Origin: Kaiparowitsia sp041742695
GTDB taxonomy: Bacteria > Cyanobacteriota > Cyanobacteriia > Elainellales > Elainellaceae
Direction of reading: 5' to 3'
Assembly: GCA_041742695.1 (NCBI GenBank)
Contig: JBGTOF010000377.1
Span: forward strand, 1 to 5,470
Length of the DNA stretch: 5,470 bases
Below the pieces are notes generated by a model that had not been told where the DNA came from, searched no databases, and saw only the letters and a list, made by a program, of their open reading frames with translations. A program made the translations under genes and the position numbers. This document shows, piece after piece, positions 1 through 5,470 of the stretch. Positions within the stretch are counted from its first letter, which is position 1. The number at the start of each line of letters is the position of its first letter.

Positions 1-2685
1 GCTATCCAGGTTGCTGACGAGGTACTGCTTGCTCACGCTAGCAACCCTTTAACGGATATTCAGCGCCTGATTTTACGTGAGTCTTTGGCAGGTAAGGGCT
101 ATGAGCGCATGGAAGGATATGCGACACAACACATTAAAAATGAGGGCAAGGAACTGTGGGACTTGCTTTCCAAGGCTTTAGGGGAGAAAGTCCGTAAAAC
201 TAGCTTTAGAGGCGTGTTGGAGAAACGCTGGAAGTTAGGCAATCTGATCCCTACTCCCCCGATGCTGTCGATTTACAATCCTCAAACTTGGGTGGGGCGC
301 AAGGCGATTGTTGATGAATGTCTGCCTAAACTACAAGGACAGGCAAGAGTCCTCTGGATTACAGGGATTTCGGGGATTGGGAAGACGGCACTAGGAGAAT
401 GTCTCGCTAGCCAAGCCTGGGAGGGTGATCCTTCATTCCAATGGCTGTATCTGGAGATTTTGGAGGGGCAAAGCCCAGAGTTTGTTTCGGTTGCGGCAGA
501 TCTACTGGCGAAGTTGGGCGAAGTAAACCTCGATCCACAGGAACGCAACGACCCAAAACGCTTGATGGAGCGGTTATTACGAAAACTGAAAGTCAGTCGC
601 TATTGGCTTCAGATTGATTCGTTAGAACGATTGCTCAATTCTGAACAGCTTACTGAGACAAAATTTGCTGATCATTACTGGGTCACATTTCTCCAGCGCT
701 GTTTGACGGAGGCGAATTTCGCCAGTCGGTTGGTGTTGACGGCGCAAGCGTTGCCGAGTTCGTTGGCGGAGTTGGAGGATCGCTATTCCAATCTTTGGCA
801 GGTCATGACTTTACAGGGATTATTGGCGAATCAACCAGATAATCAGCGATCGAATGAACACTTAGAGCTATTTGCTAAGAATGGCTTGAGTGTAGATGAC
901 ATCAGTTCAAGCCATCTACGACAAATTGGACAAATCTATGAAGGTCACCCTTTGGTGTTGCAAGTGATTGCCAAAGAAATTCTGGCTGCGCCGTTTGATG
1001 GCAATATGGCAACGTACTGGGGACGCTATGGCAATGAGTTTGAACAAGTCGCACGGGAACTGCAAGTTGAGCGGGTTAGCTCAGAACTCTACAATCAAGC
1101 ACTCCAAAGGCGAGTTCGCCGTCGAGTAGAAGTTTCGCTGAAGCATTTGCCTACTAGTGCGTTGGATTTACTCTGTCGCAGTTCGGTCTATCGCCGTCCT
1201 GTTCCTGAAACATTTTGGCTGTCTTTGCTTGAGGAGCATACGTCTCAGTTAAGGCAGCAGGCTTATCAGATTTTGAATGAACGGGCGTTAGTGGAGCGAG
1301 AAGACATCCACCAAAATCAGTTTTTGATTCGCCAACATAACCTTGTCCGGGCTGTTGCCTATGGCCTGCTTAAAACTGACACCCCAATCTGGGAAGCCGC
1401 TGAGCACCAAGCCGCCCACCTCTGGCTGACTGAATATCAAACGGCTCCCGATGCTCCCAACCTGGAAAAGCTTCGTGGTCACTTGGAGGCATTTGAGCAT
1501 TATTTTTCTATAGAAGCTTGGGATCTAGCCAAGGTAATTCCCCTTGCTATCGTTAATGGCTTAACAGAGAATGAACTACATTGGCAACTTGGACAGTGGG
1601 GCTACTACCAAGAACAGATTTATCTCTATAAAAAGTTGCTAATCCTTTACCGAGCAATACATATTCCATTTGGTGAATGGTACGCTTGGCAATACATGGG
1701 GCTTGCCTATGAGTCCTGTGGAAGATCTAAGCAGGCCCTTGAGTGTTATCAAAATCAACTAAGCTCTGCTTACTCTATAGAAAATTTTATAGACGGTCAA
1801 AGAATTGCTTTAAGCAATCTTATAAGAAGTTATAACTTTCTAGGACAATCCGATCAAGCTAATATTTATTTAAAAAATCTTTCTAACTCAAATCTAGAGT
1901 CAAGCTCAGTTCAAGTTCAGTCTCTAAACACTCGATGTCAAGCTGATATTCTAAGTGCTTTGGGTGAATATGATATGGCTATCCGATATCGAAACGAGCA
2001 ATTACATCTCACCCGTAAAGCTAATGATATTCGAGGAGAGATAGTAGCACTAAGCAACCTAGGATTTGAATACATGATGATTGGAGATTACAAAAGCTCT
2101 ATCACATCCCATTCACAAGCACTTGCACTTGCAAATTCAATAGAAGATAAATGGTATCAAGCCTCATCGTTAGCATTTCTTGGGCATATCTTTAATGTGC
2201 CAAATGGCTATAAAGAGGCTATAAAATATTATAAAAAATCATTAGATATCTCAATTGAAATTGGTTATCGCCAGGGTGAAGCTAGTTCTCTATGTTATTT
2301 AGGCAATGCGTATTCTGGCCTAAAGCAATATACAAAAGCAATTAACCTCTCTCAACGAGCACTAAGAATTTTGCGGGAGATTAGCGACAGAAGAGGAGAA
2401 GGTACTGCCTTGAGTAACTTGGGAGCCGCTCAACTCAAATTGGGGCAGCATTCAGAATCCCTGGCTAATAATCAGACGGCATTAGAAATTTTTCGGGAGA
2501 TTCACTATCGACAAGGTGAAGCTGAAGCACTCAAAAATTTTGCAGAACTGCATCAAGATCTGGGCGAGGTGGCGATGGCGCAGCAGTATTGTGAGCAGGC
2601 GTTGGCGTTGGCGACGGAGTTGGGCATTCCCCTCAAAGCCAAGTGTGAGGCATTACTGGAAGAGTTGGGAAAAGGTGCAAGATAA
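1..2685 (+). CDS. STAND/NB-ARC ATPase with N-terminal vMAP-type HTH and C-terminal TPR array (5' partial)
   Basis: This is a large signal-transduction ATPase of the STAND class, cut by the left edge. The reading frame is open from base 1, giving 894 visible residues. A TTG at 85 could be taken as a start, but it would cut through a conserved N-terminal domain that already runs in frame before it, so the true start lies upstream. Residues 1 to about 80 resemble the HTH-like domain found at the N-terminus of vWA-MoxR-associated and NB-ARC proteins of cyanobacteria (the part ending LWDLLSKALGEKV). The NTPase core has Walker A GISGIGKT (122-129), Walker B-like LQIDSLE with D206 and E209, a sensor-1-like SRLVLTAQ near 242-249, and a GLPL-like EGHPLVL (314-320). 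A winged-helix-like stretch spans about 370-458, followed by TPRs from about 521 to 880. There are no membrane segments and no recognisable enzymatic effector domain. It is probably cytoplasmic, acting as a ligand-triggered oligomerising switch. The ligand and output are unknown; regulation or anti-phage defence are both possible. Confidence 0.9.
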   Translation, partial: AIQVADEVLLAHASNPLTDIQRLILRESLAGKGYERMEGYATQHIKNEGKELWDLLSKALGEKVRKTSFRGVLEKRWKLGNLIPTPPMLSIYNPQTWVGRKAIVDECLPKLQGQARVLWITGISGIGKTALGECLASQAWEGDPSFQWLYLEILEGQSPEFVSVAADLLAKLGEVNLDPQERNDPKRLMERLLRKLKVSRYWLQIDSLERLLNSEQLTETKFADHYWVTFLQRCLTEANFASRLVLTAQALPSSLAELEDRYSNLWQVMTLQGLLANQPDNQRSNEHLELFAKNGLSVDDISSSHLRQIGQIYEGHPLVLQVIAKEILAAPFDGNMATYWGRYGNEFEQVARELQVERVSSELYNQALQRRVRRRVEVSLKHLPTSALDLLCRSSVYRRPVPETFWLSLLEEHTSQLRQQAYQILNERALVEREDIHQNQFLIRQHNLVRAVAYGLLKTDTPIWEAAEHQAAHLWLTEYQTAPDAPNLEKLRGHLEAFEHYFSIEAWDLAKVIPLAIVNGLTENELHWQLGQWGYYQEQIYLYKKLLILYRAIHIPFGEWYAWQYMGLAYESCGRSKQALECYQNQLSSAYSIENFIDGQRIALSNLIRSYNFLGQSDQANIYLKNLSNSNLESSSVQVQSLNTRCQADILSALGEYDMAIRYRNEQLHLTRKANDIRGEIVALSNLGFEYMMIGDYKSSITSHSQALALANSIEDKWYQASSLAFLGHIFNVPNGYKEAIKYYKKSLDISIEIGYRQGEASSLCYLGNAYSGLKQYTKAINLSQRALRILREISDRRGEGTALSNLGAAQLKLGQHSESLANNQTALEIFREIHYRQGEAEALKNFAELHQDLGEVAMAQQYCEQALALATELGIPLKAKCEALLEELGKGAR
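1561..2640 (+). repeat. TPR array with exact 120-bp (40-residue) period
   Basis: Eight consecutive units of exactly 40 residues begin at 1681, 1801, 1921, 2041, 2161, 2281, 2401 and 2521, with no insertions or deletions between them. A more degenerate unit at 1561-1680 makes nine. Each unit has the TPR pattern: a small residue near position 7-8, Y/L then G around 14-15, A near 19, and L near 26. Units 5 to 7 share an I-x-x-R-x-GE ending. The 40-residue spacing, longer than the classical 34, is the kinesin-light-chain-like type with an extended second helix. The array is very AT-rich in its middle (lines near 1741, 1861 and 2221 count about 25-32% GC), while the last unit is about 60% GC. It is probably the sensor or protein-binding part of the STAND protein. 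Confidence 0.88.
2671..2675 (+). promoter_or_regulatory. Candidate ribosome binding site for hicA
   Basis: AAAGG lies nine bases before the hicA ATG, inside the last codons of the STAND gene. With the TAATG stop-start overlap this suggests hicA is translated by ribosomes finishing the upstream gene. Confidence 0.5.
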
Positions 2686-2945
2686 TGAACCAGCGCGATA
2701 AACTACTGGTCAAAATCTTGCTGGGAAGTGCTGACGCAAACATTCCCTTTGATCCGCTATGTCAACTGCTTCGTACCCTTGATTTTGACGAACGAATACG
2801 CGGTAGTCACCATATCTTCTCTAAAGAAGGAATTGAAGAAATCTTGAATCTCCAATCCAAACAAGGAAAAGCCAAAGCCTATCAGGTCAAACAAGTCCGC
2901 GACGTCATTTTGAAGTATCAACTCGGAGGTCAAGATGAAGATTAA
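2685..2945 (+). CDS. hicA: HicA family toxin (mRNA interferase)
   Basis: The product is an 86-residue protein of the HicA/YcfA-like family. These are small dsRBD-fold toxins that act as ribonucleases on mRNA (known from the family) and are neutralised by HicB. The signature seen is RGSHHIF at 39-45, whose histidine (H42, or H43 beside it) corresponds to the catalytic histidine of the GSH motif. It is followed by a K/Q-rich strand and a final helix, AYQVKQVRDVILKY. An N-terminal extension of about 25 residues before the core strand (KLLVKILLGSADANI...) is typical of a form I recognise from cyanobacteria. The start is the ATG whose A is the last base of the upstream stop codon (TAATG). The 3' end overlaps hicB by 11 bases. 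Toxin-first order is the classical hicAB arrangement. No promoter of its own is visible, so expression probably depends on the STAND gene transcript or on a promoter inside it. Confidence 0.88.
   Translation: MNQRDKLLVKILLGSADANIPFDPLCQLLRTLDFDERIRGSHHIFSKEGIEEILNLQSKQGKAKAYQVKQVRDVILKYQLGGQDED
2925..2930 (+). promoter_or_regulatory. Strong Shine-Dalgarno for hicB
   Basis: GGAGGT ends four bases before the hicB ATG and lies within the last codons of hicA. It is the best anti-16S match of the three plus-strand genes, so the antitoxin may be translated more efficiently than the toxin. That is inference from motif quality. Confidence 0.75.
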
Positions 2946-3147
2946 ATACGAACTGATTATTTATTGGAGTAAAACTGATCAAGTCTTTATTGTCGAAGTA
3001 CCTGAATTACTCGGTTGTGCTGCTGATGGCGAAACCTACCAAGAAGCTGTGCAAAATGTCGAAGTAGTGATTCAAGAATGGATTGCAACGGCACAAGAAT
3101 TAGGGCGAGCCATCCCAGAACCCAAAGGTCGGCTGCTATTTGCATAA
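2935..3147 (+). CDS. hicB: HicB family antitoxin, short form
   Basis: The product is a 70-residue protein with the partial RNase H fold of HicB antitoxins. It has an N-terminal beta-hairpin (YELIIYWSKTDQVFIVEVPEL), then LLGCAADGETYQEAVQNVEVVIQEWI, matching the family pattern of P-x-L-x-G-C-x-x-x-G-x-T-x-x-E-A followed by a helix, and a C-terminal P-E-P-K-G segment. It should bind and inhibit the HicA encoded just upstream. The start ATG is fixed by the GGAGGT site and overlaps the hicA end by 11 bases. Many HicB proteins carry an additional C-terminal HTH or ribbon-helix-helix DNA-binding domain used for autorepression. This one stops before any such domain, with no sign of a frameshift, so control by direct operator binding is not expected from this protein alone. 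Confidence 0.88.
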   Translation: MKIKYELIIYWSKTDQVFIVEVPELLGCAADGETYQEAVQNVEVVIQEWIATAQELGRAIPEPKGRLLFA

Positions 3148-3161
3148 CTCTGCTCAGAACA

Positions 3162-3332
3162 GTTGGAGTTCTCAAAACTTGGGTAAAGCTACATCAAGTG
3201 CTGGGCGAGGTCGAGGTATTACGGCAGCTCCGTCAGCAGGCATCGCCCATCGCCACAGAACTTGTCATTCCCCTCAAAGCCGAGTGCGAGGCCCTGTTAC
3301 AGCAGATTCAACTCAGTGGAGGAAGCAATTGA
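3162..3332 (+). pseudogene. Relic of a second TPR-STAND protein C-terminus
   Basis: Read in the frame ending with TGA at 3330-3332, this stretch encodes a segment with LHQVLGEVEV and ATELVIPLKAECEALL. It aligns without gaps to the final TPR and tail of the STAND protein (LHQDLGEVAM, ATELGIPLKAKCEALL). Bases 3171-3308 match 2530-2667 at a constant offset of 641. By hand count 92 of 138 bases and 26 of 46 residues are identical, so this is a diverged paralogue tail rather than a recent copy. The nearest in-frame ATG (3078) lies inside hicB in another frame, and the residues between it and 3162 do not resemble a TPR protein. No credible start or ribosome site precedes the homologous part. I read it as a 5'-deleted remnant left when a neighbouring family member was lost or when hicAB arrived. 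A short expressed peptide cannot be excluded. Confidence 0.7.
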
Positions 3333-3392
3333 AATTTGAAATCCTTTAGAAAATTGTGGATTCCTCACGCAGCTCGCGTTGAACGCTCTGGT
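3333..3392. other. Convergent intergenic gap
   Basis: About 60 bases separate the TPR relic on the plus strand from the ribD stop codon on the minus strand. I see only weak short inverted repeats (such as AATCC/GGATT with a long loop and ACGC/GCGT) and no stem followed by a T-run in either direction, so no intrinsic terminator is called. Confidence 0.6.
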
Positions 3393-4532
3393 TTAGGTGG
3401 GCAAGGCGGTGAACGGAGCACCGCTTTGTGGCGATGGGAGGTAGCCTTCTACCAGTAAATCAGCGCCGACCGATCGCCACGAGACGCGTTCTAGCGGCAG
3501 TGCTTGGGTCATCTGCGTTAGCCCTAGGTCGCCGACGGGGGATGGGGCGATCACCCCTCCGATAATTTTGGGTGCAATGAACGCCATCACCTTTTGCACG
3601 GTGCCGTCGGCGATCGCCCGTGCGGCCAGAGTGCCGCCACACTCCCATAAGACTGACAGACAGCCCTGGTGATAGAGATGGGCGATCGCCCCTGCTGGTG
3701 TTAGATCTGGCAATGGCACCACCGTCACGCCCTGCTGCCTCAGCGCCGTTTGCATCGCCGGGTTTGCGTCAGCCTGCGTAAATACCAGCGTGGGCACCTG
3801 AGCCGTGTCCCAGAGCTGCGCCTCTGAGGGCAAATCTAGATCGCGGCTCAGCACCACCCGCAGCGGATCATGCCCTGCCCCATGACTCGTCAGCAGCGGA
3901 TTGTCGCGGCGCACCGTGTTGCCCCCCACAATCACCGCATCAACCCCCGCCCGCACCTGATGCACCACCTGCCGCGCCGCAGGCGTCGTCACCCAAGCGC
4001 TATGCCCTGACGTTGCCGCAATCTTGCCATCTAGCGTCATGGCATATTTGAGAATGCCCAAGGGCTGACGATGCAGAATGCGGTAGACAAATGCCTCATT
4101 CAACTGCTGACAGGCTGTGGATTCAATCCCGACCTCTACCGCAATGCCTGCTGCCCGCAACCGCGCAATGCCGCTGCCCGCAACCTTAGGGTTGGGGTCT
4201 ACCATGCCTACCACCACCCGCGCCACGCCTGCCGCTACCAGCGCCTCGGAGCACGGCGGCGTGCGCCCATAGTGGTTGCAGGGTTCCAAATTGACATACA
4301 CCGTTGCACCCGTGGCGCGATCGCCCGCTGACTGCAGGGCAAACACCTCTGCATGGGGCTCTCCCGCTTTAGGGTGAAAGCCCTCGCCCACGATCTCGCC
4401 CTGCTGCACCACCACCGCGCCTACCATGGGATTTGGGGCGGTCTGCCCGCGCGCTTGCTGGGCTAGCTCTAAACAGCGGCGCATCATCGCTTGGTCAAAT
4501 GCAGGTGCAGCCAAATCAGGTGCAGCAGACAT
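3393..4532 (-). CDS. ribD: Bifunctional riboflavin deaminase/reductase RibD
   Basis: This 379-residue enzyme catalyses two successive steps of riboflavin synthesis. It deaminates 2,5-diamino-6-ribosylamino-4(3H)-pyrimidinone 5'-phosphate, then reduces the ribosyl side chain with NADPH. The N-terminal cytidine-deaminase-like domain (about 14-150) has TAPNPMVGAVVV (31-42) and the zinc site H60-A-E62 with C85 and C94 in PCNHYGRTPPC. The C-terminal reductase domain (about 158-370) has LKYAMTLDGKIA (161-172), IVGGNTVRRDNPLLT (201-215) and the nucleotide-binding WECGGTLAAR (296-305). Both domains are complete and length is normal for the family. The ATG start is supported by AAGGG four bases before it. 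M16-M17, right before RRCLELAQQA, would be the alternative. The gene follows metF by 7 bases and is probably co-transcribed with it. Base composition is GC-rich, and three HIP1 octamers lie inside the gene. Confidence 0.96.
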   Translation of the reverse strand: MSAAPDLAAPAFDQAMMRRCLELAQQARGQTAPNPMVGAVVVQQGEIVGEGFHPKAGEPHAEVFALQSAGDRATGATVYVNLEPCNHYGRTPPCSEALVAAGVARVVVGMVDPNPKVAGSGIARLRAAGIAVEVGIESTACQQLNEAFVYRILHRQPLGILKYAMTLDGKIAATSGHSAWVTTPAARQVVHQVRAGVDAVIVGGNTVRRDNPLLTSHGAGHDPLRVVLSRDLDLPSEAQLWDTAQVPTLVFTQADANPAMQTALRQQGVTVVPLPDLTPAGAIAHLYHQGCLSVLWECGGTLAARAIADGTVQKVMAFIAPKIIGGVIAPSPVGDLGLTQMTQALPLERVSWRSVGADLLVEGYLPSPQSGAPFTALPT

Positions 4533-5225
4533 GGCACCCTTAGACCGATGGTGAATGCGACAGATCGGGACAGTGGATCACCGGCTTTAGCCCAGCCTGG
4601 TGCAGAATGGTGGGAATCAAATCCTCGCGTCGCACGGCCATCATGTGAACCCCCTGACAGAGTTGACGGGCGGCTTGCACTTGCTCAGCGGCGATCGCCA
4701 TCCCTTCGTCTAGGGGGTTTGCGGCTGCCGCCAGCCGATCGATCAAGTGCTGGGGAATTTGAGCACCAGGCACATTGTTGTTGATAAACTGCGCGTTCTT
4801 GGCGGACTTCAGCAGAAAAATTCCGGCTAGCACGGGCCGATGGCACCCTGCGGCGATCTGATCCATAAACTTTTCTAGCCGATCAAAATCGGTAATTAAC
4901 TGACTTTGAAAGAATTGCGCCCCGGCTTCAAGCTTGCGCTCAAATCGTCGCTGCAACCCCGACCAGCTCTGACATTGGGGATCGACTGCTGCGCCGGGAA
5001 ACAACGTGGTGGCCCCGTTGGTTAGCGGCTTCTCGTTGCAGTCTAGACCCTGATTCAGATGGTGGATCAGCCGCAGCAATCGCACCGATTCTAGGTCAAA
5101 CACGGGTTTTGCGGCAGGATGGTCGCCGGCTGTGACGGGGTCGCCTGTGAGCGCCAGCACATTGCGAATGCCGAGCGCCTGCGCTCCCATCAGGTCTGCT
5201 TGCAAGCCAATGCGGTTGCGATCGC
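3610..5225. repeat. Five HIP1 octamers (GCGATCGC), all in metF-ribD
   Basis: The palindrome occurs at 3610-3617, 3682-3689, 4317-4324, 4691-4698 and 5218-5225. The copies at 3609-3618, 3681-3690 and 4690-4699 extend to GGCGATCGCC. HIP1 is a highly over-represented palindrome in many cyanobacterial genomes and is the main taxonomic clue here. I found no copy between 1 and 3609. Confidence 0.9.
4537..4541 (-). promoter_or_regulatory. ribD ribosome binding site overlapping the metF stop
   Basis: On the minus strand the junction reads TAAGGGTGCCATG. The AAGGG ribosome site shares the AA of the metF TAA stop codon, and the ribD ATG follows four bases later. The layout favours translational coupling of ribD to metF. 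Confidence 0.65.
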
Positions 5226-5469
5226 GGCAAGCGACTTGATAAATTGGCTCGATTCCCTGCGCCTGCAAGATTGCAGAGGCCGCCAGCGATGACATTCGCA
5301 AAACAGCGCGGCTGCCATCGGTCACGTTCACCCCATGCACCCACTCTTGCAAAAGCTGCCCCATTTGCACCATGTGGCTAGCGTCACCGCCCTTGGGAGG
5401 CATCACCTCTGCCGTTACCAAAAAATCGCCCGCCTGAGCGGCAGACTGAAGCCGAGAAACCGGGTAGGC
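4540..5469 (-). CDS. metF: Methylenetetrahydrofolate reductase (5' partial)
   Basis: This is a flavoenzyme of one-carbon metabolism that reduces 5,10-methylene-tetrahydrofolate to 5-methyl-tetrahydrofolate, the methyl donor for methionine synthesis. The visible 309 residues end at TAA and the frame stays open to the right edge. A TTG at 5419-5421 could be called a start, but the codons before it encode SRLQSAAQAGDF, which continues the family N-terminus into LVTAEVMPP, so the true start is outside. Counting from the edge, E21 in TAEVMPPKGG matches the catalytic glutamate of E. coli MetF (Glu28), D110 in LTGDP matches Asp120 near the flavin, and Q190 in SQLITD matches Gln183. The conserved PGAAVDP and AGAQFFQSQ segments are also present. 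The C-terminal regulatory domain of eukaryotic enzymes is absent. Because the 5' end is unseen, an N-terminal fusion, such as a homocysteine methyltransferase domain, cannot be excluded. It is the upstream partner of ribD. Confidence 0.93.
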   Translation of the reverse strand, partial: AYPVSRLQSAAQAGDFLVTAEVMPPKGGDASHMVQMGQLLQEWVHGVNVTDGSRAVLRMSSLAASAILQAQGIEPIYQVACRDRNRIGLQADLMGAQALGIRNVLALTGDPVTAGDHPAAKPVFDLESVRLLRLIHHLNQGLDCNEKPLTNGATTLFPGAAVDPQCQSWSGLQRRFERKLEAGAQFFQSQLITDFDRLEKFMDQIAAGCHRPVLAGIFLLKSAKNAQFINNNVPGAQIPQHLIDRLAAAANPLDEGMAIAAEQVQAARQLCQGVHMMAVRREDLIPTILHQAGLKPVIHCPDLSHSPSV

Positions 5470-5470
5470 A

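Noticed and set aside
282..548. Minus-strand open frame opposite the NTPase core, considered as a small gene
   Set aside because: It lies opposite the Walker A region of a clearly coding frame and its translation shows no family features.
2516..2701. Plus-strand open frame overlapping the STAND 3' end and the start of hicA
   Set aside because: It is an out-of-frame reading of the last TPR, rich in W, R and S, with no ribosome site or recognisable fold.
2665..3308. hicAB as cargo of an insertion sequence with terminal repeats
   Set aside because: No transposase, terminal inverted repeats or target-site duplication is visible. The flanking similarity is explained by homologous TPR tails at only about two thirds identity.
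3078..3332. Open frame of 84 codons starting inside hicB and covering the TPR tail relic, considered as an intact small gene
   Set aside because: Its first part is only hicB read out of frame and does not resemble a protein family. Only the part from about 3162 has homology, and no ribosome site precedes the ATG.
3406..3424. Hairpin GCGGTG / CACCGC with a 7-base loop followed on the plus strand by TTTG, considered as a terminator between the convergent units
   Set aside because: It lies inside the 3' coding end of ribD, the stem is only six pairs, and there is no real T-run on either strand, so it is probably coincidental codon structure.
4071..4784. Plus-strand open frames opposite ribD and metF (4071-4331 and 4491-4784)
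   Set aside because: They are antisense to well-supported conserved genes, show no recognisable domain, and are expected by chance in GC-rich coding DNA.

Overview
The window looks like chromosomal DNA from a cyanobacterium. Five copies of the HIP1 octamer (GCGATCGC) lie in the right part, and the domain combinations on the left (a vMAP-type N-terminal HTH joined to an NB-ARC/STAND ATPase and TPRs, and a HicAB pair of a type common in cyanobacteria) fit that group. No genus can be assigned from the sequence alone. No RNA genes, CRISPR arrays or transposase genes were seen.

Left part (1-3332, plus strand), an accessory or conflict-type locus. A large STAND regulatory ATPase gene enters from beyond the left edge. 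It has, in order, an HTH-like N-terminal domain, a P-loop NTPase core, a winged-helix region and a regular array of 40-residue TPRs. Its stop codon overlaps the start of a hicA toxin gene by one base (TAATG), and hicA overlaps the hicB antitoxin gene by 11 bases behind a strong Shine-Dalgarno. The three genes therefore read as one translationally coupled unit. Directly after hicB lies a relic with no start codon that matches the last TPR and C-terminal tail of the STAND protein (about two thirds nucleotide identity over 138 ungapped bases), so hicAB is bracketed by two related TPR tails.

Right part (3393-5470, minus strand), a housekeeping metabolic pair. metF (methylenetetrahydrofolate reductase, 5' end beyond the right edge) is followed after 7 bases by ribD (bifunctional riboflavin deaminase/reductase). 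The ribD Shine-Dalgarno overlaps the metF stop codon. RibD supplies the pathway to flavins, and MetF family enzymes use FAD, so the pairing makes metabolic sense.

The two halves converge across a short gap of about 60 bases (3333-3392) with no convincing terminator. They differ in character. The left has no HIP1 octamer and a very AT-rich stretch inside the TPR array; the right is GC-rich and carries all five HIP1 sites. I infer a junction between an exchangeable accessory segment and the core genome. The main biological candidate is the coupled STAND sensor plus HicAB toxin-antitoxin module. Its partnership is suggested by gene layout only.
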